This document shows positions 18,360-28,790 of a DNA stretch of 64,000 bases, piece by piece (the stretch's first letter is position 1; the number at the start of each line of letters is the position of its first letter). Below the pieces are notes generated by a model. That model made no database searches, was not told the DNA's origin, and was given only the letters and a program-made list of their open reading frames with translations. The position numbers were made by a program, and so were the translations under genes. The DNA comes from Microbacterium terregens (GTDB lineage Bacteria > Pseudomonadota > Alphaproteobacteria > Sphingomonadales > Sphingomonadaceae), in the NCBI RefSeq assembly GCF_027922045.1, contig NZ_BSEX01000006.1:478120-542119 (forward strand), given 5' to 3'.

Positions 18360-18923
18360 ATGATCACCGCCATTCGCGAAGTGCGCCGTGCGAAGGGGCT
18401 GACGCTGGAGGAGGTGGCACTGCGCTGCCGCCCCGCCACCACCGCCCAGACGATCGGCCGGCTGGAGACGGGCACGCGCACCGTCTCGATCGGCTGGCTC
18501 AACCGCATCGCAGAGGCGCTGGGCGTCGATTCCGCCGATCTGGTGAAGCTGCCCGACCGTCCCGACGTTGCCGTCGCCGCGATCCTTGATGCCGGCGGCG
18601 CCACCGCGCCCCGCCGTGCCGCCACCGTCGCAGCCCCCCGGATCGATCCCAGCCTGGTCGCCGTCACCGTCTCCGGCGGCGTCGGCGACTATCGGGCGGG
18701 CGACGAGATCTGGTGCGCCCGCCTGGCCCCCGACGCGTTCGGCAGCGCCATGAACCGCGACGTGCTGGTCCCCCGCCCCGCCGGCCGCTTCGTGTTCGGC
18801 CGCCTGCTCGCCCGCAGCGACGGCAAGCTCCACCTGCTGCCGCCCGGTGCCGGCGCCCGCCAGCAGGTGGTGCCCGAACCCGCCTGGCTCGCCATGGCCG
18901 TGCGCCTGGTGCGGACGCTGTGA
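18360..18923 (+). CDS. XRE-family helix-turn-helix regulator with S24-like C-terminal domain
   Basis: 187 residues. The start MITAIREVRRAKG has GGGAGCCGGAG upstream. Residues about 1-60 are a canonical HTH_3 domain: VRRAKGLTLEEVALRC, QTIGRLETGTRTVS, LNRIAEALGV. The C-terminal part contains GDEIWCARL, LVPRPAGRFVFGRLLARSDGKLHLLPP, reminiscent of the LexA/CI S24 fold (V-P-x-x-G-x-F-V-F-G-R). No Ser-Lys catalytic dyad is evident, so it may be an oligomerisation or ligand domain (inference). The divergent DUF6456 gene and the palindrome just upstream are the likely targets. Confidence 0.85.
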   Translation: MITAIREVRRAKGLTLEEVALRCRPATTAQTIGRLETGTRTVSIGWLNRIAEALGVDSADLVKLPDRPDVAVAAILDAGGATAPRRAATVAAPRIDPSLVAVTVSGGVGDYRAGDEIWCARLAPDAFGSAMNRDVLVPRPAGRFVFGRLLARSDGKLHLLPPGAGARQQVVPEPAWLAMAVRLVRTL

Positions 18924-18993
18924 TGCCGCACGCTCCGCTTGCACACTTCGTTACCGAACTTCCCGGCTGCGCGATGGCGTCGGCCGCAACGGC

Positions 18994-21285
18994 ATGGTAG
19001 CCAGCCCCATGCCCGCATCGGCCGCCGCTTCCGCCCGAGAGATCCTCACCCGCCTCCACGACGTGATGGCGTCGCGCAGCCCCGCCCAGGCCAAGCTCAA
19101 CAGCGTGGTCAACATCATCGGGGAGACGCTCGATAGCGAGGTCTGCTCGATCTACCTGCTGCGCGAGGGCGTGTTCGAACTCTTCGCCACCGTCGGTCTC
19201 GCCGAAGAGGCGGTGCACGTCACCAAACTGGCACCCGGCGAGGGTCTGGTCGGCACCATCGCCGCCAATGTCGAGACGCTGAACCTGGCCGAGGCGGCGA
19301 GCCACCCGGACTTCGCCTATCGCCCCGAAACCGGCGAGGAGCGCTTCCACAGCTTTGCGGGCGTGCCGATCATCCGGCGCGAGCGGGCGGTGGGCGTGCT
19401 CGCGGTCCAGCATACCGAGCCGCGCCGCTACGACGACGTCGAGATCGAGGCGCTGCAGACGGTCGCCATGGTGCTGTCCGAACTGATCGCCAACGCCGAT
19501 CTGATCGACGCGGCCGGCCCCACCGCCGCCAGCCGCCCCCAGGCGACCGGCACCGCCCGCATCAACGGCTTCAAGCTGGTCGAGGGCATGGGCGCGGGGG
19601 TCGCCGTCTTCCACCAGCCGCGCATCACCGTCGAGCATACGGTGGCCGAGGATACCGAGGCCGAGCGCCACCGCGTCTATGCCGCGTTCGACAAGATGCG
19701 CGAGCAGATCGACCGCATCACCAGCCAGGCCGAGTTCGGCGTCGGCGGCGAGCATGAAGAAGTCATCGCGACCTACAAGATGTTCGCTTATGACGAGGGC
19801 TGGTCGCGCCGCATCAACGAGGCGATCGATTCCGGCCTCACCGCCGAGGCCGCGATCGAGCGCGTCCAGCAGCGCACCCGCATGCGCATGCGCGAGATTT
19901 CCGATCCGCTGCTCGCCGATCGCATGCATGACCTGGAGGATCTCTCCAACCGGCTGCTGCGCATCGTCTCGGGCCAGCTCGGCACCGCCGCACAACTGGG
20001 CCTGCGCCAGGATACGATCCTGATCGCTCGCAACCTGGGTCCGGCCGAACTGCTCGAATACGACCGCCGGCGCCTCAAGGGCGTGGTGCTGGAGGAAGGC
20101 TCGCTCACCGCGCACGTCACCATCGTCGCCCGCGCGATGGGCGTGCCGGTGCTCGGCCGGGTGCGCGACGTCCGCCGGCTGATCTCGGAAGGCGACCGGC
20201 TGCTGCTCAACGCCTCCGAAGACTATTGCGTCATCCGCCCCACCGCCGACCTGGAGGAGGCGTTCGACGCCAAGCTGCTCTATTCGCAGCGCCGCCGCGC
20301 CGCCTTTGCTGCCCTTCGCAGCGAGCCGCCCGTCACCCGCGACGGCGACCGCATCACCCTGCTGGTCAACGCCGGCCTGCGCGACGACGCCGCCGCGCTG
20401 GACCTCACCGGCGCGGACGGCATCGGCCTGTTCCGCACCGAGTTCCAGTTCCTGGTCTCCTCCACCCTTCCCTCGCGCGAGCGCCAGCAGCGGCTCTATC
20501 GCGAGGTGCTCGACGTGGCAGGCGATCGCCCGGTCGTGTTCCGCACCGTCGACATCGGCGGCGACAAGGCGCTGCCCTATCTTGCGACCGGCGACCATGA
20601 GGAAGAGAACCCGGCGATGGGCTGGCGAGCGCTGCGCCTGGCGCTGACCCGAGAGGGGCTGATGAAGGCGCAGGCGCGCGCGCTGATCGAGGCGGCGGCC
20701 GGCCGCACGCTGCGCGTCATGTTCCCGATGGTGTCCGAACCCTGGGAGTTCGAGCAGGCGCGAGAGCTGTTCGAGCGCCAGCGTGACTGGGTCGCCTCGC
20801 GCGGGCGCAAGCTGCCGCTGGAGATCCTCTATGGCGCGATGCTGGAGGTGCCGGCCCTTGCCGAGACGCTCGACCTGCTGTTCCCGCGCCTCGATTTCCT
20901 GTCGATCGGCACCAACGACCTCACCCAGTTCCTGTTCGCGGCCGATCGCGCGCACCCGCAGCTGGCGCTGCGCTACGACTGGCTGAGCCCGGCGATCCTG
21001 CGCTTCCTGCGCCGGGTGGTGCGTGCCACCCGCGATGCCGGCGTCCCGGTCACCGTGTGCGGCGAGATGGGCGGGCGCTCTCTCGAGGCGATGGCGCTGC
21101 TCGGCCTCGGCATCGACCGGCTTTCGATCACGCCGGCCGCGGTCGGCCCGATCAAGGCGATGATCCATTCGCTCGATCGCGCCGCCATCACCGCCACCAT
21201 GGAGCGGCTGCTGGCAGCCCCACCGCCCGACATGCGGGCCGCGCTGACCGCCTGGGCGAGCGACAATGGGGTTGAACTGGCGTGA
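18994..21285 (+). CDS. ptsP: PEP-protein phosphotransferase EI-Ntr with GAF domain
   Basis: 763 residues from ATG at MVASPMPASA (an ATG five codons later is also possible). A GAF domain (about 20-165) precedes the enzyme I fold. The phosphorylated histidine is His374 in GSLTAHVTIVARAMG. The PEP-binding regions DGIGLFRTEFQFL, RTVDIGGDKALPYL, LDFLSIGTNDLTQF and the active-site Cys689 in VTVCGEMGGR are all present. PtsP autophosphorylates from PEP and passes phosphate to NPr and EIIA-Ntr, coupling nitrogen and carbon status to regulation. The partner PTS proteins are not in this window. It is followed by rodZ. Confidence 0.95.
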   Translation: MVASPMPASAAASAREILTRLHDVMASRSPAQAKLNSVVNIIGETLDSEVCSIYLLREGVFELFATVGLAEEAVHVTKLAPGEGLVGTIAANVETLNLAEAASHPDFAYRPETGEERFHSFAGVPIIRRERAVGVLAVQHTEPRRYDDVEIEALQTVAMVLSELIANADLIDAAGPTAASRPQATGTARINGFKLVEGMGAGVAVFHQPRITVEHTVAEDTEAERHRVYAAFDKMREQIDRITSQAEFGVGGEHEEVIATYKMFAYDEGWSRRINEAIDSGLTAEAAIERVQQRTRMRMREISDPLLADRMHDLEDLSNRLLRIVSGQLGTAAQLGLRQDTILIARNLGPAELLEYDRRRLKGVVLEEGSLTAHVTIVARAMGVPVLGRVRDVRRLISEGDRLLLNASEDYCVIRPTADLEEAFDAKLLYSQRRRAAFAALRSEPPVTRDGDRITLLVNAGLRDDAAALDLTGADGIGLFRTEFQFLVSSTLPSRERQQRLYREVLDVAGDRPVVFRTVDIGGDKALPYLATGDHEEENPAMGWRALRLALTREGLMKAQARALIEAAAGRTLRVMFPMVSEPWEFEQARELFERQRDWVASRGRKLPLEILYGAMLEVPALAETLDLLFPRLDFLSIGTNDLTQFLFAADRAHPQLALRYDWLSPAILRFLRRVVRATRDAGVPVTVCGEMGGRSLEAMALLGLGIDRLSITPAAVGPIKAMIHSLDRAAITATMERLLAAPPPDMRAALTAWASDNGVELA

Positions 21286-21396
21286 AACGGCGGCGGATAC
21301 GCGCGTCCCGACGTTGACACAGGTTTATGCGTGTCCGAAACCTGCCCCGAAGACGGGGGCGCGAGCTTGGTGAATATTCCCCGCGTGGAGACTGGA

Positions 21397-22257
21397 ATGG
21401 GTGAGGGCGAGGGCGCCGTGGATCGGAGCCCGGCAGCGATGACGGCAGGCGAACGGTTGCGGCAGGCGCGCGAGGCCCAGGGCCTCGACCTTGCCGAGGT
21501 GGCGGCGCGTACTCGGATCCCGCAGCGGCATCTGGAGGCGATCGAGACGTCGAACTTCTCCCAGCTGCCCTCCACCACCTATGCGATGGGCTTCGGCCGC
21601 TCCTACGCACGGGCGGTGGGCGTGGACGAGGTGGCGCTCGCCCGCGATCTGCGCCGCGAGCTCGACACCAGCTACCAGCGGCGCGAGCCCAAGCCCGACC
21701 TTCAGCCCCATGCGCCCCCGCGGCTTCCCTCGCGCGGGCTCGCCACCGGCGGGTTGATCGCAGGTGGCCTGATCCTGCTTCTGCTCGCCATCTGGTTCGG
21801 CACCACCCTGCTCACCGGCGGGGACGCGCCGCCCGCGCAGCAGGCGACGGCGGAGAGCGAGCTCGGCGTGATGCCGGTGCCCGCCGCCTCCCCGGCCGTT
21901 GCCGCACCGGCCGCGCCCGTGACCGGCAGCCAGGTGACGCTCACCGCCACCGACGAAGTGTGGGTCCGCGTCTATGACGCCGCCGGCAAGACGCTGATGC
22001 AGAAGACGATGACCGCGGGCGAGCGCTACGACGTTCCCGTCGACGCCAACGGCCCGATGATCAACGTCGGCCGCCCGGACAAGCTGGCAGTCACCATCAA
22101 CGGCTCCTCGGTGGCCCCGCTCGGCAGCGGCGCCCGCCCGATCAAGGATATCGGCGTCAGCGCCCAGGCGCTGCGTGCCCGCGACGGCGGCGCCACCCCG
22201 GCGCCTGCCGCCGCCGGTGCCGGCGACACCGCCGCTCCGGCCGCGCCCCAGGGCTGA
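21397..22257 (+). CDS. RodZ-like helix-turn-helix membrane protein
   Basis: About 286 residues starting MGEGEGAVDRS; an in-frame start 22 codons upstream is possible, but GTGGAG precedes this one. The N-terminal HTH (about 15-80: LRQAREAQGLDLAEVAARTRIPQRHLEAIE, PSTTYAMGFGRSYARAVG) matches RodZ. It is followed by a basic/proline segment, one transmembrane helix (about 131-149) and a periplasmic DUF4115 domain (LTATDEVWVRVYDAAGKTL...TMTAGERYDVP). RodZ links MreB to the elongasome and controls rod shape. Many sphingomonads carry this gene beside ptsP. The C-terminal tail is Ala/Pro-rich. Confidence 0.85.
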   Translation: MGEGEGAVDRSPAAMTAGERLRQAREAQGLDLAEVAARTRIPQRHLEAIETSNFSQLPSTTYAMGFGRSYARAVGVDEVALARDLRRELDTSYQRREPKPDLQPHAPPRLPSRGLATGGLIAGGLILLLLAIWFGTTLLTGGDAPPAQQATAESELGVMPVPAASPAVAAPAAPVTGSQVTLTATDEVWVRVYDAAGKTLMQKTMTAGERYDVPVDANGPMINVGRPDKLAVTINGSSVAPLGSGARPIKDIGVSAQALRARDGGATPAPAAAGAGDTAAPAAPQG

Positions 22258-22275
22258 CGCCCACACCTTGGGCAC

Positions 22276-22293
22276 GCCCGGGTTTTTCCGGGC
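22276..22293 (+). terminator. Hairpin downstream of rodZ-like gene
   Basis: GCCCGG (22276-22281) pairs with CCGGGC (22288-22293) around a T-rich loop, about 20 bp after the stop. No T tract follows, so it may be a pause or RNA-stability hairpin rather than a true terminator. Confidence 0.35.
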
Positions 22294-22373
22294 GCGCTTA
22301 AGGCTGGCGACAGCATCGCCGGACCATTAGGGTCCCCCTAGTTTTCCCAAATCCCACCGGGGGGTGTCACGAC

Positions 22374-23339
22374 ATGCGTATCCTCATGACGCTTCCGCTT
22401 CTCGCGGCCGGCCTTGCAGTTTCCGTCCCCGCCACCGCGCAGACCGCGATCGAAGGCCGGGTGAACAAGCTCGAGCGCGAGATGCGCGCCGTGCAGCGCA
22501 AGGTGTTCCCGGGCGGCGCCCAGGCCCAGGTCGAGCCAGAGATCACCGCGCCCCAGACGCCGATCGAGGCGCCGGGCACGCCCGCCGGCAGCCCCATCGC
22601 CAATCTCGAGGCGCGGGTCGCCGCACTCGAATCGCAGCAGATGACGCTGACCGGCCAGGTCGAGCAGGCGCAGTACAAGCTGCGCCAGATGGAGGAGGCG
22701 TTCGAGGCCTATCGCCGCGCCAACGACGGCCGGCTCACCGCGCTGGAGGGCGGCGGCGCTGCCGCTCCGGCCGCGCAGGGTGGCGAGCCGGACAGCGCCC
22801 CGGCCGCTTCCCCTGCCCCGACCCGCGGCCCCGGCAACGGCGGCGGCGTGCTGACGCTTCCGGGCAATGCCGGCACCAAGCCCGCCGCCCCCGCTGCTGC
22901 CGCTCCTGCGGGGGCCGGCACTGCCGTGGAAAAGCCCGCGCCCAGCGGCGATCCCGCCGAGGACGCCTATGTCTACGGCTATCGCCTGTGGTCGGCGAAG
23001 CGCTATTCGGAGGCCGCGGCCCAGCTCAAGACCGTGGTCGACAAATACCCCAAGCACCGCCGCGCCAGCTGGGCCCAGAACCTGATCGGCCGCGCCTATC
23101 TCGATGACGGCAAGCCCAGCCTCGCCTCGATCGCCTTTTACGACAATTACAAGAAGATGCCGGACGGCGAGCGCGCCCCCGACAGCCTCTTCTACCTCGC
23201 CGACGCGCTGGTGCAGCTCAAGAAGCCGAAGGACGCGTGCGAGGTCTATGCCGAGCTGTCCGACGTCTATGCCGACCGCATCTCGGCAACGATGAAGGCG
23301 GATATCCAGCGTGGGCGCACCGCCGCCAAGTGCAGCTGA
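22374..23339 (+). CDS. cpoB: Cell division coordinator CpoB (YbgF)
   Basis: 321 residues. A signal peptide (MRILMTLPLLAAGLAVSVPATAQ) is followed by a coiled-coil region (EGRVNKLEREMRAVQRKVFPGG; LEARVAALESQQMTLTGQVEQAQYKLRQMEEAF), then an Ala/Pro/Gly linker, and a TPR domain (about 195-321: DAYVYGYRLWSAKRYSEAAAQLKTVVDKYPKH and two further repeats). CpoB coordinates peptidoglycan synthesis with outer-membrane constriction through TolA and PBP1B in enterobacteria. Here it is separated from tol-pal by over 10 kb and sits just before tilS. Confidence 0.92.
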   Translation: MRILMTLPLLAAGLAVSVPATAQTAIEGRVNKLEREMRAVQRKVFPGGAQAQVEPEITAPQTPIEAPGTPAGSPIANLEARVAALESQQMTLTGQVEQAQYKLRQMEEAFEAYRRANDGRLTALEGGGAAAPAAQGGEPDSAPAASPAPTRGPGNGGGVLTLPGNAGTKPAAPAAAAPAGAGTAVEKPAPSGDPAEDAYVYGYRLWSAKRYSEAAAQLKTVVDKYPKHRRASWAQNLIGRAYLDDGKPSLASIAFYDNYKKMPDGERAPDSLFYLADALVQLKKPKDACEVYAELSDVYADRISATMKADIQRGRTAAKCS

Positions 23340-23343
23340 TCCG

Positions 23344-24366
23344 GTGACCCTCGATCCGGCGGCGGTCGCGCGGTTCGCGCACGACCTCGCCGCCGCGATC
23401 GGCGTACCGCCCGCGGGCCCGATCGCGCTCGCCGTCTCGGGCGGCCCCGATTCCATGGCGATGCTGGCGCTGGCGCATGCCGCACACCCCGGCCGGGTGA
23501 TCGCCGCCACCGTCGACCACCGCCTCCGCCCCGATGCCGCCGACGAGGCCGCAATCGTCGCCCGCTGGTGCCGCGACGCCGGCATCCCGCACGCGACGCT
23601 CGCGCCGGAACGGCCGCCCCGGGGCGCCAGCATCCAGGCACAGGCGCGGCAGCTGCGCTACCAGTTGCTCGGCCGATGGGCGCTCGGCGAGGAAGCGGCC
23701 GCGCTGCTCACCGCCCATCACGCCGACGACCAGGCTGAAACCTTCCTGATGCGCGCCGTGCGCGGCTCCGGCCCCGCCGGGCTCGCCGGCATCCGCCGCT
23801 ATTGGACCTGGCACCCCGAACGCTGGGACGGCACCGGCGCCGGCGAGGCGCGCGGCCTCCCGGTCGTCCGCCCGCTGCTCGGCTGGCGGCGCGCGACCCT
23901 GCGCGCGCTGGCGGAGGCAGCCGCCCTCCCCTTCGTCGACGATCCCTCCAACACCGATCCCCGCCACGACCGGACCGGGGTCCGCGCGCTGCTGGCCGGC
24001 TCGCCCCCGCTTGATGTCGAGGGGCTCGCCCGTGCTGCGCAGCATTGCGCCGAAACGGATGCAGCAATTGCGGAGACCGTCACCTGGATCGAGCGCGAGC
24101 GGCTGTGCCCGGCGCCCGCCGGGGAACGCGCGCTGGACATGGCCGGCCTGCCCCGCGAACTGCGTCGCCGCCTCGTCCGCCGCGCCATCCGCCACGTCCG
24201 CCACCACGCGCCCGCGGCCGAGGGAAGCTGGTCCGACTCCGCCAACGTCGAGCCGCTGCTGGACGCGCTGGAGGGCGGCAGCGGCGCTACCCAGGCAGGC
24301 GTCTCCGCCTCGGCGCACGGGGACCGGTGGCATTTCCGGCCCGCACCGCCGCGTCGATCAGCCTGA
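23344..24366 (+). CDS. tilS: tRNA(Ile)-lysidine synthase
   Basis: About 340 residues from a GTG just after the cpoB stop; another in-frame GTG at 23311 inside cpoB could be used. The PP-loop SGGPDSM (about 30-36) binds ATP, and the family motif [14 protein letters not shown] follows. TilS converts cytidine 34 of the AUA-reading isoleucine tRNA to lysidine in the cytoplasm, an essential step for decoding AUA. The C-terminal domain is short compared with E. coli TilS, as is common in alphaproteobacteria. It is probably co-transcribed with cpoB. Confidence 0.92.
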   Translation: MTLDPAAVARFAHDLAAAIGVPPAGPIALAVSGGPDSMAMLALAHAAHPGRVIAATVDHRLRPDAADEAAIVARWCRDAGIPHATLAPERPPRGASIQAQARQLRYQLLGRWALGEEAAALLTAHHADDQAETFLMRAVRGSGPAGLAGIRRYWTWHPERWDGTGAGEARGLPVVRPLLGWRRATLRALAEAAALPFVDDPSNTDPRHDRTGVRALLAGSPPLDVEGLARAAQHCAETDAAIAETVTWIERERLCPAPAGERALDMAGLPRELRRRLVRRAIRHVRHHAPAAEGSWSDSANVEPLLDALEGGSGATQAGVSASAHGDRWHFRPAPPRRSA

Positions 24367-24380
24367 TCGATGTTGTTCCA

Positions 24381-24408
24381 TTGCCATTCATCCCCCGCAG
24401 CCTATCTT
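24381..24408 (+). promoter_or_regulatory. ftsH: Putative sigma70 promoter of ftsH
   Basis: TTGCCA (24381-24386) and TATCTT (24403-24408) are separated by 16 bp, with the start codon about 27 bp downstream of the -10. The pair overlaps no coding sequence and suits a housekeeping promoter. Confidence 0.5.
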
Positions 24409-24434
24409 GCAGGGACGAAGAGGTACGCGCTTTC

Positions 24435-26399
<1,965 letters not shown>

Positions 26400-26420
26400 T
26401 CCGGCCCGCCACGAACAGAA

Positions 26421-26455
26421 AACCCCTCCGCGACGGCCTCGCGGAGGGGTTTTTC
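26421..26455 (+). terminator. Rho-independent terminator of ftsH
   Basis: The arm AACCCCTCCGCGA pairs with TCGCGGAGGGGTT around CGGCC and runs into a T-rich tract. Stem, loop and T tract are all textbook; it lies about 20 bp after the ftsH stop. Confidence 0.9.
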
Positions 26456-26504
26456 TTTGGCCGCCCGGGGATATCGGGAGGGGCGCCCGCCCCGAAAAGA
26501 AACC

Positions 26505-26534
26505 CGTACCCCGGCGAAGGCCGGGGCCCAGTTG
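26505..26534. repeat. Single REP, family A
   Basis: One CCCCGGC...GCCGGGG hairpin followed by CCCAGTTG, without an inverted partner nearby. Confidence 0.8.
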
Positions 26535-26563
26535 CGGTGGCTCACAATAGGGAGCGCACCCCG

Positions 26564-26650
26564 AGTTGCCTGCACAAGGCACCCACGGCCAAGCAGAACA
26601 ACGGCTCGCGCAGCCGTGGTCCTGGGCTCCCTTCTTCGCAAGAGCCCGTC
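26564..26650. repeat. Degenerate REP pair, family B
   Basis: The conserved core GGCCAAGCAGAACAACGG and the following CCTGGGCTCC of family B are recognisable. The outer hairpin arms have decayed (TTGCCTGCACAAGGCA; TTCTTCGCAAGA). Confidence 0.5.
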
Positions 26651-26759
26651 GAATGCTTAATGGCCGGCTTTGAGTGGATCCCGCTCTGCGTCCATAGCAA
26701 GATGACTTCTCTTGTAGACACATTCCTTCGCGTTCAGACTTGGCGCAAGGGGGAGGCGC

Positions 26760-27419
26760 ATGAAGCACTTAAGCGCTTGGGCGGCTGGCATAGGTTTGGC
26801 GGCCCTTGTTCCGATATCGGCTCCAGCTCTCGCGGGCGAAGAAATGGCGGGCGAGCGTATTCATTCATCGCTGCCGCTTTACACTTTTGATTGGGAGCAG
26901 ACGTGGCCGCGAAGTTTTTCGTCGGGTGATGAATTTGGATGCATTTCACGAGTGCAGTTTGGCGACTGGCGTTTCACACCTAGCCCGAACAACAGCCTTG
27001 GCGAGCAGCATTGGGCGCGGTTCACCAACTATGGGGTGTTCCATTGTTCGGCAATCATGCGAACGGCCGATGAACAGAGCGGGTTGGACGAAGCTCCATC
27101 AGAGTATGGATTCTTTGTCCAGTTGGGAACGACGCGCGCAGCAGGCGTTGAGTGGGAGCTTTGGGCGCTTCAGAAAGGTATCAATCCTGGGAGCGAATAC
27201 ACACTGCTAGCACGTGAGCCAGATAGCGGTGAAATTAACCGATTCATCGTGCTACAGCAGCGTTGCCCTTCTGGGAGCACACTAGAGGCAAAAGGGCTCG
27301 ACATCTGGGTCACTCGCTATTGTGCGATCAATTCCCGCTCCGAGTTGCTTTCATTATCTCGCAAGATGCTGGCGCTTCCGCCACTCGGCGTGATGGAGAG
27401 AGTCGTTAAAGCTGAGTGA
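26760..27419 (+). CDS. Hypothetical secreted protein of lower GC
   Basis: 219 residues, unrecognised. AAGGGGGAGGCGC precedes the ATG. A signal peptide (about 1-25, ending ALAG) is followed by a mixed alpha/beta-looking domain rich in aromatic residues: FDWEQTWPRSF, CISRVQFGDWRF, VFHCSAIMRTAD, YGFFVQLGTT. Four cysteines remain in the mature part (CIS, HCS, RCP, YCA), possibly two disulfides. Its codon usage is visibly more AT-rich than its neighbours (for example TTT, GAA and ATT are frequent), and both flanks are REP-rich gaps. This suggests recent acquisition. No function can be assigned; immunity, binding or inhibitor proteins of this size are possible alternatives. Confidence 0.7.
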   Translation: MKHLSAWAAGIGLAALVPISAPALAGEEMAGERIHSSLPLYTFDWEQTWPRSFSSGDEFGCISRVQFGDWRFTPSPNNSLGEQHWARFTNYGVFHCSAIMRTADEQSGLDEAPSEYGFFVQLGTTRAAGVEWELWALQKGINPGSEYTLLAREPDSGEINRFIVLQQRCPSGSTLEAKGLDIWVTRYCAINSRSELLSLSRKMLALPPLGVMERVVKAE

Positions 27420-27552
27420 TTCACTGGCGGGTGTGCTGGCCGCTGCGGCATGGCAGGATTTCTTGACGATCGTTCGCTGTCGGGAAGCTGATGATGTGGG
27501 AAGCGGCGAAAAGTATCCCCGAAAGTCGGCTCCAATGACTCTACGACCCAAC

Positions 27553-27582
27553 CGTGCTCCTGCGAAAGCAGGAGCCCAGGGC
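27553..27582. repeat. Single REP, family B
   Basis: CTCCTGC...GCAGGAG hairpin followed by CCCAGGGCC. The usual inverted partner is missing, although a CTAGCTTTGCCGTA core remnant follows. Confidence 0.75.
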
Positions 27583-27642
27583 CTCGACCGCTAGCTTTGC
27601 CGTACTCCCCCACCCCCGCCGCCGCCCTCGCAGCAGCGCCGC

Positions 27643-28713
27643 TCACCCCATCACCCCCAGCACCACCAGCAGCGACACGAAGATCGACAGCACCACCGCC
27701 GTCACGAACAGCAGCGCCACCGTGCGCCAGGCGGCGCTGAACGTCCGCAGCCGGTACGCGCCCTTCAGCTGCGCGAACATGTGGATCGGCGGCACCAGCA
27801 GCAGCCATGCGTCCAGCCACGACAGCAAGGGCGAGAGACTGAACAGCGCCATGACCACGAACAGCAGGTTCATGAAGCTGATCGAGTAGATCACGAAGAT
27901 CGCGTGGTCGTACATGCGATACTGCCGCCGCCAGGCGAACAGCATCCACATGAACGGCAGCGACAAGGGGATCAGCGCCCAGCTGTATTTGTAGCTGCTC
28001 GACTTGATCTTGTAGAGCAGCAGCTCGGGGTTCTGGAGCTTGTGGCCGAGCTTCTTGTAGCCGTTGTCCTCCAGCTGCACGCCCAGCCGGCGCAGCATCG
28101 CGGGGATGCCGCTGTGCCCCTGCACGACCGCAAGCTCCTGCTCCACCGCATAGCGTTCGATCTGCAGCCCACGCGCCGCCTGCCCCTTGGTATCGCCGCG
28201 GGCGATCTCGCGATCGAGCGCCGCAATGCGGGCCTGCAGGCGCTCGGCATCCCCGGCATCCACCTTGACGATGTGCTCCGGAAACGTCTCTTCCTGCATC
28301 CAGCTGCCGACCCCGGCCCAGCCGAACACCGCGAACATCAGGAACATCGTGAACAGGAACAGCGCCAGCGGCGATACGAACCGCGCCCGTTCGCCCTCTA
28401 CATAGCGTCGGGTGAGCGCGCCGGGTCGCGCGACCAGCATCGGCAGCGTGTCCCAGATCTTGCCCTCGAAATGGAACACGCCGTGCAGCAGGTCGTGGCC
28501 GACCGAATGGAGCGTGCGGTGGATGTGCCCCGCCTGCCCGCACCGGTGGCAATGCGCCCCGATCAGCGCCGTCCCGCAGTTGAGGCACAGGCCATGCGCA
28601 TGGCCCGCCCCATGCCCGGGCCGCTGCCCCCGGCCCTCGCCTGCGCTCGGCTCGATCGCGCACGCGAGCAGCCCCCCGGCGACGATGTCGCCCCCTGTTT
28701 CCACTTCCCCCAT
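27643..28713 (-). CDS. DUF3667 family membrane protein with zinc-ribbon
   Basis: 356 residues from MGEVETGGD (a GTG nine codons upstream is an alternative). A four-cysteine zinc-ribbon-like motif CLNCGTALIGAHCHRCGQ (about 40-57) is followed by the DUF3667 signature LHSVGHDLLHGVFHFEGKIWDTLPMLVARPGALTRRYVEGERARFVSPLALFLF. A charged helical segment follows, then about four C-terminal membrane helices. The family is widespread in Proteobacteria and Bacteroidota; its function is unknown. It is transcribed away from proA. Confidence 0.88.
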   Translation of the reverse strand: MGEVETGGDIVAGGLLACAIEPSAGEGRGQRPGHGAGHAHGLCLNCGTALIGAHCHRCGQAGHIHRTLHSVGHDLLHGVFHFEGKIWDTLPMLVARPGALTRRYVEGERARFVSPLALFLFTMFLMFAVFGWAGVGSWMQEETFPEHIVKVDAGDAERLQARIAALDREIARGDTKGQAARGLQIERYAVEQELAVVQGHSGIPAMLRRLGVQLEDNGYKKLGHKLQNPELLLYKIKSSSYKYSWALIPLSLPFMWMLFAWRRQYRMYDHAIFVIYSISFMNLLFVVMALFSLSPLLSWLDAWLLLVPPIHMFAQLKGAYRLRTFSAAWRTVALLFVTAVVLSIFVSLLVVLGVMG

Positions 28714-28790
28714 GGCCGAAAAGCTACCACGTCCCTGCACCCTGTCGAGGGGCTTTGGGGGGCGCGCGCGGCCATGCTAGCGTGGCGCCT

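Larger units (their letters stand above)
26400..26759. other. Intergenic region after ftsH
   Basis: This 360 bp gap holds the ftsH terminator, one single family A REP, a degenerate family B REP pair and about 100 bp of lower-GC sequence leading into an orphan gene. No convincing small gene is visible. Confidence 0.7.
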
